DNA of 45,802 bases from positions 1-45,802 of the forward strand of contig NZ_VDDD01000011.1 in the NCBI RefSeq assembly GCF_006151785.1, given 5' to 3'. This DNA is from Paracoccus marcusii. GTDB lineage: Bacteria > Pseudomonadota > Alphaproteobacteria > Rhodobacterales > Rhodobacteraceae. The position numbers were made by a program, and so were the translations under genes. This document shows positions 24,775 through 31,990 of this stretch, in pieces (position 1 is the stretch's first letter; each line of letters opens with the position of its first letter). The notes beneath the pieces were generated by a model. It saw only the letters and a list, made by a program, of their open reading frames with translations. It had not been told where the DNA came from and searched no databases.

Positions 24775-25722
24775 CTAGCGGACAAGGTCCGGCGGAACGC
24801 CGCCGTCGATATGGGCCTGCAGGTTCGCCAGCGCGCGCAGGCCCATGCGGGTGCGCGTGTCGTCGGTGGCCGTTCCCAGATGCGGCAGCAGCGTGGCATT
24901 GGGGGCATCCAGCAGGGCCTGGGGCACATGCGGCTCTTGCGCATAGACGTCCAGGCCTGCGCCCGCGATGCGGCCGTCCACCAAGGCTGCGATCAAGGCG
25001 TCCTCGTCCACCACGTCGCCGCGGGCGATGTTGACCAGCACGCTTTGGGGGCCCAGGGCCTCCAGTTCGGCCGCGCCGATCAGGCCGCGCGTGGCAGCAC
25101 CCCCCGGCACGGCGATAACCGCCACGTCGCAGGCCGCCAGCATGGCGCGCAGATCACCGATCTGGCGGGCCGGAAAGTCCAGCCCCGCGACGGTCGAGCG
25201 GTTGAAGAACACCACCTCCATCCCAAAGCCCAGATGCGCGCGCCGCGCGATGGCCTGGCCGATCCGGCCCATACCGACGATGCCCACGGTGCGACCCGAC
25301 ATCTCCGCGCCCAGCAGCTGCGTGGGGTTCCACCCGGTCCAGCCGCCCGCGCGCAGCAGGCGTTCGCCCTCGGATGCGCGGCGCAGCACCATCAGCATCA
25401 GCGTCAGCGCAATGTCGGCGGTGGCGTCCGTCACCACGTCGGGCGTGTTCGTGACCGCCACACCGGCGGCGCGGGCCGCGACGATGTCGATATGGTTGAA
25501 CCCCGCGCCGAAATTGGCCAGCAGCCTGCAGCGCAGATCGCCCTGGAAGGCCTCGGCCCCGAACGCATCGCCAATCGTCGGGATGATCGCGTCATAATCG
25601 CGCATCGCCTGGCCCGCCTGATCGACGGTCAGGGGCGTGTTGTCACGGAATGTCGCATCGCAGGCCGCGCGGATGGCGGCGGTGGCGCGGTCGGTCATCG
25701 GGCGGGTGACAAGAACCTTCAA
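24775..25722 (-). CDS. D-2-hydroxyacid dehydrogenase (NAD(P)-dependent)
   Basis: A 315-residue D-isomer-specific 2-hydroxyacid dehydrogenase, similar in layout to glyoxylate/hydroxypyruvate reductases. The nucleotide-binding motif is GMGRIG, and the catalytic triad is Arg in NIARGDVVDE, Glu in VYAQEPHVP and His in LLPHLGTATDDT. The substrate loop is LLANFGAGFNHID. The start is a TTG at 25722 overlapping the csaA stop (TTGA), with GGAGG about 10 bases upstream; the next ATG would remove the first beta strand (KVLVTRP). Substrate is unproven. It is last in an operon with YbjN-like, proC and csaA genes. Confidence 0.92.
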   Translation of the reverse strand: MKVLVTRPMTDRATAAIRAACDATFRDNTPLTVDQAGQAMRDYDAIIPTIGDAFGAEAFQGDLRCRLLANFGAGFNHIDIVAARAAGVAVTNTPDVVTDATADIALTLMLMVLRRASEGERLLRAGGWTGWNPTQLLGAEMSGRTVGIVGMGRIGQAIARRAHLGFGMEVVFFNRSTVAGLDFPARQIGDLRAMLAACDVAVIAVPGGAATRGLIGAAELEALGPQSVLVNIARGDVVDEDALIAALVDGRIAGAGLDVYAQEPHVPQALLDAPNATLLPHLGTATDDTRTRMGLRALANLQAHIDGGVPPDLVR

Positions 25723-26048
25723 TAGAGGCGGCCTCCGTTGGGGACGGTCAGGTCGGGGCGGATCAGCACGACCTCATTGTCGGGGTCGGGCACGCCCAGG
25801 ACCAGCACCTCGGACATGACGGGGCCGATCTGGCGGGGCGGAAAGTTCACGACGCACAGCACCTGCGTACCGACCAGCGTCTGGGGGTCGTAATGACGGG
25901 TGATCTGGGCCGAGGACTTGCGCTCTCCCAGATCGCCCAGGTCCAGCCACAGCTTGAACGCGGGCTTGCGCGCCTCGGGGAAGGGTTCGGCGCGGGTGAT
26001 GGTGCCGACGCGGATGTCGACCTTCAGGAAATCGTCAAAGGTGATCAT
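25719..26048 (-). CDS. csaA: CsaA-type tRNA-binding domain protein
   Basis: A 109-residue stand-alone tRNA-binding OB fold (Trbp111/CsaA type). It starts ITFDDFLKVDIRVGTITRAEPFPEARKPAFKLWLDLGD and continues KSSAQITRHYDPQTLVGTQVLCVVNFPPRQIGPVMSEVLVLGV, which is the CsaA consensus. CsaA has been described as an export-related chaperone in Bacillus and as a tRNA-binding dimer; which role applies here is open. It is coupled on both sides: the start overlaps the proC stop (ATGA), and the stop overlaps the TTG start of the dehydrogenase. Confidence 0.93.
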   Translation of the reverse strand: MITFDDFLKVDIRVGTITRAEPFPEARKPAFKLWLDLGDLGERKSSAQITRHYDPQTLVGTQVLCVVNFPPRQIGPVMSEVLVLGVPDPDNEVVLIRPDLTVPNGGRLY

Positions 26049-26854
26049 CCGCGACCCAGCTCCCGCCCGCGTTCGGTCGCGGCCGCCACGGTGCGGATCA
26101 TCAGCGGCGTGAGGCCCGCACCCTCGTCCATCAGCACCGCCAGCCCCGCAGCAGTCGTCCCGTTGGGCGAGGTCACGTTGCGACGCAGCACGGCCGGGTC
26201 CTCGTCCGCATGGACAGCCAGCGCACCTGCGCCGGCCACGGTCATGCGCGCCAGTTCCAGCGACAGCGCGGGCGAAAGGCCCTGCGCCGCGCCCGCGGCG
26301 GCCATCGCCTCGATCAGGTGGAACACATAGGCCGGGCCGCTGCCCGACAGGCCGGTGACGGCGTCCATCTGGCCCTCATGCTCCAGCCGGACGACGCGGC
26401 CCACGGCGCGCATCAGCGCCTCGGCCAGGTCCAGATGCGCAGGCGTTGCGGCACCATTGCCGATCATCGCGGAAATGCCCTGACCGATGGCCGCGGGCGT
26501 GTTGGGCATCACCCGGATCACGGGGGCGCCGGGAAAGGCCGCCTCGAAGGTCGCGATGGTCGTGCCTGCCGCGACCGATATCACCAGGCTGCCCGACAGG
26601 TCCGGCATGGCAGACAGCGCGCCGCCCATCATCTGCGGCTTGACCGCCAGCACGACCACGGCCGGATCAGCCGGCAGGTCCGCATTCACGCGCAACCCGC
26701 GGTCCTGCCATTCGGGTGCCAGGTTCGGGTCGATGACCGTGACCGCGCCCGCGTCCAGCCCGCGCGCCAGCCACCCCTGCAGCATCGCCCCGCCCATGCG
26801 GCCGCATCCGACCAGGACCAGTCCGCGCGCGTTGATGTCGTCGAAATCGTTCAT
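26045..26854 (-). CDS. proC: Pyrroline-5-carboxylate reductase
   Basis: Last step of proline synthesis: NAD(P)H-dependent reduction of 1-pyrroline-5-carboxylate to proline. A 269-residue protein with the Rossmann motif VLVGCGRMGGAML at the N terminus, VVVLAVKPQMM, VISVAAGTTIATFEAAFPGAPVIRVMPNTPAAIGQG, and the C-terminal signature DAVTGLSGSGPAYVFHLIEAMAAAG, all standard for ProC. Start ATG 26854 gives MNDFDDINARGLVLVG; longer in-frame starts are unlikely because they enter the YbjN-like gene. It lies 1 base after the YbjN-like gene and overlaps csaA. Confidence 0.96.
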   Translation of the reverse strand: MNDFDDINARGLVLVGCGRMGGAMLQGWLARGLDAGAVTVIDPNLAPEWQDRGLRVNADLPADPAVVVLAVKPQMMGGALSAMPDLSGSLVISVAAGTTIATFEAAFPGAPVIRVMPNTPAAIGQGISAMIGNGAATPAHLDLAEALMRAVGRVVRLEHEGQMDAVTGLSGSGPAYVFHLIEAMAAAGAAQGLSPALSLELARMTVAGAGALAVHADEDPAVLRRNVTSPNGTTAAGLAVLMDEGAGLTPLMIRTVAAATERGRELGRG

Positions 26855-26855
26855 G

Positions 26856-27359
26856 TCAGGCCCGTCCGTAGGTTTCGCCCAAGGCAATCTCCAGCGCCGC
26901 GGCGGGCGATGTGCCGCCCCATCCGGCCAACTGGAACGAAGGATAGAACCGCTCGCACGCGGCCAGGGCGGTGCCGATCATCCGGTCCACCTGTTCCGGC
27001 AGCGCGATCGCGTCCCCCGCCAGCACCAGCCCGTACCGCCAGACCATCTGCCGCTGCGGCGCGCAGAAGGTGAAGGCCCCGTCCCAGACCCGGTCGTTGG
27101 CCAGGTTGATCGTCTGATAGATGGCCGGCATGCGGTCCGCCGGCGGGTCCATGTCGAAGCTGCAGATCAGCCGCAGGACCGCGTCGCGGGGCGACCATGC
27201 CAGGGTCAGCGCATAGCGGCGCCACTGGCCGTCCACATCCATGACGATCTGATCCTCGGCCAGGCGGTCGAACTCCCAGGCGTGATGCGTGGCCACGGCC
27301 TCGACGATGTCGATCGGGTGGATGTCGTCGATGCGCATGGAGGAATCGATCTGCGTCAT
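26856..27359 (-). CDS. YbjN domain-containing protein
   Basis: A 167-residue protein matching the alphaproteobacterial YbjN family. It has an N-terminal helix (IDIVEAVATHHAWEFDRLAEDQIVMDVDGQWRRYALTLAW), the core LRLICSFDMDPPADRMPAIYQTINLANDRVWDGAFTFC and the tail MVWRYGLVLAGDAIALPEQVDRMIGTALAACERFYPSFQLAGWGG. Members resemble chaperone-like folds and have been linked to general physiology in E. coli, but function is not defined. It is first gene of the operon leading to proC, csaA and the dehydrogenase; ATG 27359 is chosen with a weak AGGCAG site upstream. Confidence 0.87.
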   Translation of the reverse strand: MTQIDSSMRIDDIHPIDIVEAVATHHAWEFDRLAEDQIVMDVDGQWRRYALTLAWSPRDAVLRLICSFDMDPPADRMPAIYQTINLANDRVWDGAFTFCAPQRQMVWRYGLVLAGDAIALPEQVDRMIGTALAACERFYPSFQLAGWGGTSPAAALEIALGETYGRA

Positions 27360-27458
27360 GGTCTGCCTGTGGCTGCGGTCTTGCGCCGTGGTGGTCCTTG
27401 GGTGGCCACACAACACCGGGGGTCGGCGGCCATGGCGCTTACAACATATCGTGGTCGG

Positions 27459-27477
27459 CTTTACCACTGGTGTAAAG
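27459..27477. promoter_or_regulatory. Imperfect 19-bp inverted repeat in the YbjN/cobC divergent gap
   Basis: CTTTAC and GTAAAG separated by seven bases (CACTGGT) form an AT-rich dyad in the 178-base gap between the YbjN-like and cobC starts. It is a possible operator for either side. The rest of the gap shows no motif I can name, including no clear cobalamin riboswitch box. Confidence 0.35.
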
Positions 27478-27537
27478 TCCGAATTGCCCCCGCGGCGGTG
27501 GTGTCCTAGCAGGGGCGGACAGGACCAAGGGGGCGGC

Positions 27538-28500
27538 ATGGCACGCGATCACGGCGGCAATCTGGATGCGGCGCAGGCACGTTTCGGCACGGGCGACTGG
27601 ATCGACCTGTCGACCGGCATCAACCGCAGGCCCTGGTCGGTCCAGCCCCTGTCGGACACGGCCTTTCGCGCGTTGCCGATGGCCAGGGCGGAACGGGCGC
27701 TGATCCGGGTCGCCGCAGAATGGTTCGGCTGCGCGGACGACCATGTCCTGCCGATGGCGGGGGCCACGGCCGCGATCCAGTTGGTGCCGCGCCTGCGGCC
27801 CGCGGGCCACGCGGCGGTGCTGACGCCCAGCTACAACGAACATGCGGCCAGCCTGACCGCCGCGGGCTGGCGTGTCACCCCCGCCCCCGACCTGGACAGG
27901 ATGGATGGCGCCGACCTGGCCGTCGTCGTGAACCCCAACAACCCCGACGGGCGGGAATGGTCGCCCCTGGTCCTGGCCGCGCTGGCACGGCGGGTCGGCC
28001 TGTTGGTCGTAGACGAAAGTTTCGCAGATGCGCGCCCCGACCTGTCGCTGGCCCGGTCCCTGCCCGTCAATGCGGTGGTGCTGCGCAGCTTTGGCAAGTT
28101 CTGGGGTCTGGCCGGGCTGCGGCTTGGCTTTGCGCTGGCGGACCCGGCCCTGCTGTCGCCGCTGCGCGAGGCCGCGGGCCCCTGGTCCGTCAGCGGCCCC
28201 GCACTGGAGATCGCGACCGCCGCCATGGCCGACCGGGCCTGGGCCGACGACACCGTGACCTATCACGCCGAAGCCGCGCTGAACCTTGACCGGCTGGCCG
28301 CGCGCGCGGGCTGGCGGCCCTTGGGCGGGACGCACCTGTTCCGTCTGTACGAGACGCCGGACGCGCAGGCGGCCCAGGACACGCTGGCCCGCGCACATGT
28401 CTGGACCCGGCGCTTTCCCTATTCGGACCGCTGGCTGCGGCTTGGCATTCCCGGCAGCCGGGACGAGTTCGCCCGCGCCGGGCAGGCCATGACCCGCTAG
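27538..28500 (+). CDS. cobC: CobC-type threonine-phosphate decarboxylase (PLP aminotransferase fold)
   Basis: A 320-residue fold-type I PLP enzyme resembling CobC of the aerobic B12 pathway (CobD in Salmonella naming), which makes (R)-1-amino-2-propanol phosphate for the nucleotide-loop linker. The opening RDHGGNLDAAQARFGTGDWIDLSTGINRRPW is the typical HGGNl..a...fg....WiDLStGINP signature. Other motifs are VVVNPNNPDGRE, VVDESFAD and the PLP lysine K187 in LRSFGKFWGLAGLRLGFA. AAGGGGG lies a few bases before ATG 27538. The usual partner cbiB/cobD is not adjacent. It overlaps the convergent PhnA-like gene by 4 bases. Confidence 0.92.
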   Translation: MARDHGGNLDAAQARFGTGDWIDLSTGINRRPWSVQPLSDTAFRALPMARAERALIRVAAEWFGCADDHVLPMAGATAAIQLVPRLRPAGHAAVLTPSYNEHAASLTAAGWRVTPAPDLDRMDGADLAVVVNPNNPDGREWSPLVLAALARRVGLLVVDESFADARPDLSLARSLPVNAVVLRSFGKFWGLAGLRLGFALADPALLSPLREAAGPWSVSGPALEIATAAMADRAWADDTVTYHAEAALNLDRLAARAGWRPLGGTHLFRLYETPDAQAAQDTLARAHVWTRRFPYSDRWLRLGIPGSRDEFARAGQAMTR

Positions 28501-28793
28501 CGCTTGCGCAGGAATTCCGTGCGCAGGACCAGGCCCCTGATGCCGTCGTGGCGACAGTCGACCTCTGCCGGGTCGTCGGTCAGGCGGATGCCGCGGATCA
28601 CGGTGCCCTGCTTGATCACGGTGCTGCTGCCCTTGACCTTCAGGTCCTTGATGACGACCACCTGGTCGCCGTCGGCCAGCGGCGTGCCCGCGCTGTCGCG
28701 CACGATGCCTGCGGCGGCGGCCTCGGCCGCGACCTCGGCGGCGGGGCGCCATTCGCCCGTGGCCTCGTCATAGACATAGTCGTCATCGGCCAT
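28497..28793 (-). CDS. PhnA-like domain protein lacking the zinc ribbon
   Basis: A 98-residue protein whose C-terminal two thirds match the PhnA domain: RDSAGTPLADGDQVVVIKDLKVKGSSTVIKQGTVIRGIRLTDDPAEVDCRHDGIRGLVLRTEFLRKR. E. coli PhnA (YjdM) has an N-terminal Cys4 zinc ribbon; here that part is replaced by MADDDYVYDEATGEWRPAAEVAAEAAAAGIV with no cysteines. Despite the name, PhnA-like proteins are not shown to act in phosphonate use. ATG 28793 is used. The gene converges on cobC with a 4-base overlap. Confidence 0.85.
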   Translation of the reverse strand: MADDDYVYDEATGEWRPAAEVAAEAAAAGIVRDSAGTPLADGDQVVVIKDLKVKGSSTVIKQGTVIRGIRLTDDPAEVDCRHDGIRGLVLRTEFLRKR

Positions 28794-28923
28794 GGTCTGC
28801 CCTTTCGCGGCTGGCGGCGCAGGGTGCCGCCCGTCACGCCTTAGGCCGCAGGGGCGGGCCGCGCAACCTCTGGCGCAGGGCGCGGGGTTTGGCCATGATG
28901 GGCCTGCGAAAAGGATGCCCCCG

Positions 28924-29391
28924 ATGATGCGACTTTCCCTGTTCCTGACGATGCTGGCCGCCCCCCCCGCGGCCTTGGCCGACGCGCCGCTGATGGTGCT
29001 GGACCGCACGCAGCTGCCGTTCGACCTGGGGCCCGGGAACCCCGCCAACAGCCCCGCTCGGCCGGGCAATGCGCCCCATGCGGCCTGGAACTCGGCCGGA
29101 AATACCGCGAACGCGCCGACCGCACCGGGCAACCGCCCCAGCGACCGCGTGAACGAGGGGAGAGTGATCTTCACCTCGGACGGGTCGGTGGTGGGCTATT
29201 ACGCGCCGAACGCGGTCGGGGTGCTGAACCTGTTCGACACCCAGGGCCGGCGCATCGCCTATCGCCCGGCGCGGGGCACGAAAAGCCTGTTCACTGTGCA
29301 GGGCGCCTGGTGCGGCACGGTTGACGGGCTGCGCGACGGCAGTCTGGTGCTGGCGGTCACGCCCGATTGCGCGCGCCAGTTCATGCGCTGA
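28924..29391 (+). CDS. Secreted hypothetical protein with Asn/Pro/Ala-rich linker
   Basis: A 155-residue exported protein. The signal peptide MMRLSLFLTMLAAPPAALA is cleaved before DAPLMVLD. Residues about 38-72 are low-complexity with recurring PGN/ANS/NAP units (PGNPANSPARPGNAP, AGNTANAPTAPGNRP), then a folded-looking C-terminal part of about 80 residues (GRVIFTSDGSVVGYYAPNAVGVLNLFDTQGRRIAYRPARGTKSLFTVQGAWCGTV...DCARQF) with two cysteines that could form a disulfide. I recognise no family. AAAGGA precedes the ATG. The 54-base gap to ppk2 allows but does not prove cotranscription. Confidence 0.8.
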   Translation: MMRLSLFLTMLAAPPAALADAPLMVLDRTQLPFDLGPGNPANSPARPGNAPHAAWNSAGNTANAPTAPGNRPSDRVNEGRVIFTSDGSVVGYYAPNAVGVLNLFDTQGRRIAYRPARGTKSLFTVQGAWCGTVDGLRDGSLVLAVTPDCARQFMR

Positions 29392-29445
29392 CACCCTATC
29401 GTCACATTCCGTCCCTAGACCGCAGCAAAGCCATCGGAGACGCAG

Positions 29446-30348
29446 ATGAACGACTACAAGGACTGGCTGCAGGCAGAGCTGCAGGAGACCCTGGACGAAG
29501 ATATCGAGCTGGAGATGGAGGACGCCGCCCTGTCGGCCGAAATCCGGCGCATCTATCGCAGCCACCATCCCGACCAGATGGACCGCAAGCTGTATTTCCG
29601 CGAACTGCTGCGCCTTCAATCCGAACTGATCCGCCTTCAGGACTGGGTCAGCCACAACAACGAACGCGTCGTGGTCCTATTCGAGGGGCGCGACAGCGCC
29701 GGCAAGGGCGGCGCCATCAAGCGCATCACGCAGCGGCTGAACCCGCGCGTGGCCCGCGTCGTCGCCCTGCCCGCCCCGTCCGACCGGGAGAAGACGCAAT
29801 GGTATTTCCAGCGCTATGTCCCCCACCTGCCGGCGGGCGGAGAGATCGTGCTGTTCGACCGCAGCTGGTACAACCGTGCGGGCGTCGAACGCGTCATGGG
29901 CTTTGCCACCGAGGATCAGGTCGAACAGTTCTTCCAGGACGTGCCCGAATTCGAACGCATGCTGGTCCGGTCGGGCATCCGGCTGGTCAAGTACTGGTTC
30001 TCGATCACGGACGAGGAGCAGCAGATGCGGTTCCAGATGCGCATCCACGACCCCCTCAAGCAGTGGAAGCTGTCGCCCATGGACCTGCAGTCCCGCGTCC
30101 GGTGGGAGGCCTATACCAAGGCCAAGGAGGACATGTTCGAACGCACGAACATCCCCGAGGCGCCCTGGTACATCGTGCCCGGCAATGACAAGAAGCGCGC
30201 ACGGCTGAACTGCATCGACCACCTGCTGGGCCTGATTCCCTATGGCGACGTGGACCATGAACAGATCACCCTGCCCGATCGCGTCTTCAACCCCGATTAT
30301 GAGCGCGACGCCGTCCCCCGCGAGCTGTATGTTCCGCAAAAATACTGA
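29446..30348 (+). CDS. ppk2: Polyphosphate kinase 2
   Basis: A 300-residue PPK2-family kinase that transfers phosphate between polyphosphate and nucleotides; one-domain members of this length usually phosphorylate NDPs. Walker A is GRDSAGKGG (81-89). The PPK2 signature region is REKTQWYFQRYVPHLPAGGEIVLFDRSWYNRAGVERVMGF, with Walker-B-type D138 and the lid R/W residues. Further motifs are IRLVKYWFSITDEEQQMRF and WEAYTKAKEDMFERTN. Preference for ADP or GDP cannot be read safely. It is followed after 9 bases by the PhzF-like gene, so probably an operon. Confidence 0.96.
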   Translation: MNDYKDWLQAELQETLDEDIELEMEDAALSAEIRRIYRSHHPDQMDRKLYFRELLRLQSELIRLQDWVSHNNERVVVLFEGRDSAGKGGAIKRITQRLNPRVARVVALPAPSDREKTQWYFQRYVPHLPAGGEIVLFDRSWYNRAGVERVMGFATEDQVEQFFQDVPEFERMLVRSGIRLVKYWFSITDEEQQMRFQMRIHDPLKQWKLSPMDLQSRVRWEAYTKAKEDMFERTNIPEAPWYIVPGNDKKRARLNCIDHLLGLIPYGDVDHEQITLPDRVFNPDYERDAVPRELYVPQKY

Positions 30349-30357
30349 ACCGGGGCG

Positions 30358-31218
30358 ATGATGCTGGAATATCATGTCTATGACGTCTTCACCGACCGGC
30401 CCTTTGCGGGCAATCCGCTGGCCGTGGTCATGGGGGCCGATGCGCTGAGCACGCGGCAGATGCAGACCATCGCCCGCCAGTTCAACCTGTCCGAGACGAT
30501 CTTCGTCATGGCGCCGCGCGATCCCGCGCACCGCGCCCGCGTCCGCATTTTCCTGCCGCTGGCGGAGATCCCCTTCGCGGGTCACCCCACCATTGGCTGC
30601 GCGCTGCACCTGTCGGCGGGCGACGGCGATCTGGTGCTGGAGGAGGAGGCCGGGCCGGTCCCGGTGACCATCCGCGACGGCTTGGCCGAATTCGCGGCCC
30701 CCGTGCTGCCGCAGTTGGGCGATGCGGTCGCGACCGACCTGGCCGCTGCGGGCCTGGGCCTTGGCGCGGACCGGATCGGCTTTGGCAACCATCGGCCGGT
30801 CGTGGCCCATGCGGGTCCGGCCTTCATCTTCGTGCCACTGCGCGACGCGCAGGCCTTGTCCGATGCCCGCCCCGCGGGGGCCGCGTTCGAGGCGCTGACG
30901 GCCAAGGTCGGCAAGGTCTATGCCTATGCCCCCGACGGCGCGGGGTTCCGCGCGCGCATGTTCGCCCCCGGCAGCGGCGTCCCCGAGGACCCCGCCACCG
31001 GATCGGCCACCGCGACCCTTGCCGCGCCCCTGCTGGCCGCAGGCGTCCTGCCCGAGGGAGAGACGCGCCTGTCCCTGCGCCAGGGGGTCGAGATGGGGCG
31101 CCCGTCCCTGCTGGGCCTGCGCATCGCCGTCAAGGGCGGCGCGCTGGCGCAGGTCTGCGTGTCCGGCCGTGCCGTTCCCGTGGCCCAAGGCCGCACCCGC
31201 ATTCCGGAGGACACATGA
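30358..31218 (+). CDS. PhzF family phenazine-biosynthesis-like isomerase
   Basis: A 286-residue protein of the PhzF/DAP-epimerase-like fold. It has the conserved opening YHVYDVFTDRPFAGNPLAVV, the catalytic-Glu region FNLSETIFV, IFLPLAEIPFAGHPTIGCA and the C-terminal MFAPGSGVPEDPATGSATATLAAPL. Most bacterial PhzF-like proteins have unknown substrates, and no phenazine genes are nearby. Two adjacent ATGs (30358 and 30361) are possible. The stop overlaps the DUF1330 start (ATGA). Confidence 0.93.
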   Translation: MMLEYHVYDVFTDRPFAGNPLAVVMGADALSTRQMQTIARQFNLSETIFVMAPRDPAHRARVRIFLPLAEIPFAGHPTIGCALHLSAGDGDLVLEEEAGPVPVTIRDGLAEFAAPVLPQLGDAVATDLAAAGLGLGADRIGFGNHRPVVAHAGPAFIFVPLRDAQALSDARPAGAAFEALTAKVGKVYAYAPDGAGFRARMFAPGSGVPEDPATGSATATLAAPLLAAGVLPEGETRLSLRQGVEMGRPSLLGLRIAVKGGALAQVCVSGRAVPVAQGRTRIPEDT

Positions 31219-31508
31219 CCAAGGCTTATTGGATCGCCCATGTGACGATCGACGACCCCGACGCCTATGATGCCTATCGCCGGGCCAATGCCGCCCCCTT
31301 TGCCGGATACGGCGCGCGCTTTCTGGTGCGCGGCGGGCCGCAGCAGGTGGTCGAGGGCCAGGCCCGCCCCCGCAGCGTCGTGATCGAGTTCCCGTCGCTG
31401 GAGGCGGCGCAGGCCTGTTACGACAGTCCCGGCTATCAGGCGGCCAAGGCGCTGCGCGAGCCGGTCTCTGCCGCAGATGTGATCATCGTCGAGGGCTGGC
31501 CCGGCTAG
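31215..31508 (+). CDS. DUF1330 domain-containing protein
   Basis: A 97-residue protein with the full DUF1330 pattern, a dimeric alpha/beta-barrel-like fold: KAYWIAHVTIDDPDAYDAYRRANAAPFAGYGARFLVRGG..., then RSVVIEFPSLEAAQACYDSPGYQAAKALREPVSAADVIIVEG. The family has no firm function; some members resemble small monooxygenase or stress-responsive folds. It is translationally coupled to the PhzF-like gene upstream by ATGA. Confidence 0.94.
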   Translation: MTKAYWIAHVTIDDPDAYDAYRRANAAPFAGYGARFLVRGGPQQVVEGQARPRSVVIEFPSLEAAQACYDSPGYQAAKALREPVSAADVIIVEGWPG

Positions 31509-31540
31509 ACCGCGGCCGTCTGCAGGGGCATCCTTCGGCC

Positions 31541-31990
31541 ATGTTCATGGACCTACTGACACGCCTGATGGGCGATACCGCCGCGCCGATCGACCGCGAC
31601 GATGCCGAGCTGGCCATCGCCGCGCTGCTGGTGCGCGTGGCGCGGGCCGACGATCATTACGATCAGGCCGAACGCGACCGCATCGAGCAGGTCCTGTCCC
31701 GCCGCGGCCTGACTGCGGCCGAGGCCGCCGCCCGCCGCTCCCAGGCCGAGGCGCTGGAGGCGGAGGCCAGCGACACCGTCCGCTTCACCCGCCAGATCAA
31801 GGACCGCATCGCGCTGGAGGATCGTCGTGCCGTTCTGGCCGCGCTGTGGGAGGTCGCCTATGCCGACAACAGCCGCGGCGCGGATGAGGACAGCCTGATC
31901 CGCCTAGTCTCCAGCCTTCTGGGCATGACCGACCGCGAATCGGCCGAAATCCGTCAGCATGTGCTGGCCCGGATCGGCCTAGAACCCTAA
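31541..31990 (+). CDS. TerB family protein
   Basis: A 149-residue all-helical protein matching the TerB/co-chaperone DjlA-like domain. It shows DDAELAIAALLVRVARADDHYDQAERDRIEQVL with the acidic metal-binding ADDHYDQAER, and later AVLAALWEVAYADNSRGADEDSLIRLVSSLLGM, the second repeat with its acidic YADN motif. TerB domains bind metal and are linked to tellurite resistance in some operons, but isolated copies such as this are widespread and of unknown role. The 3' end overlaps the convergent oxidoreductase gene by 12 bases. Confidence 0.9.
   Translation: MFMDLLTRLMGDTAAPIDRDDAELAIAALLVRVARADDHYDQAERDRIEQVLSRRGLTAAEAAARRSQAEALEAEASDTVRFTRQIKDRIALEDRRAVLAALWEVAYADNSRGADEDSLIRLVSSLLGMTDRESAEIRQHVLARIGLEP

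Noticed and set aside
27360-27537. Cobalamin riboswitch upstream of cobC
   Set aside because: I could not find the conserved B12-box-like sequence or a fitting fold by eye; a covariance search would settle it.
29401-29420. Possible Pho box before ppk2 (TCGTCAC followed by CGTCCCT)
   Set aside because: The second unit is out of register by one base for the 11-base period and matches poorly, so this is too weak to call.
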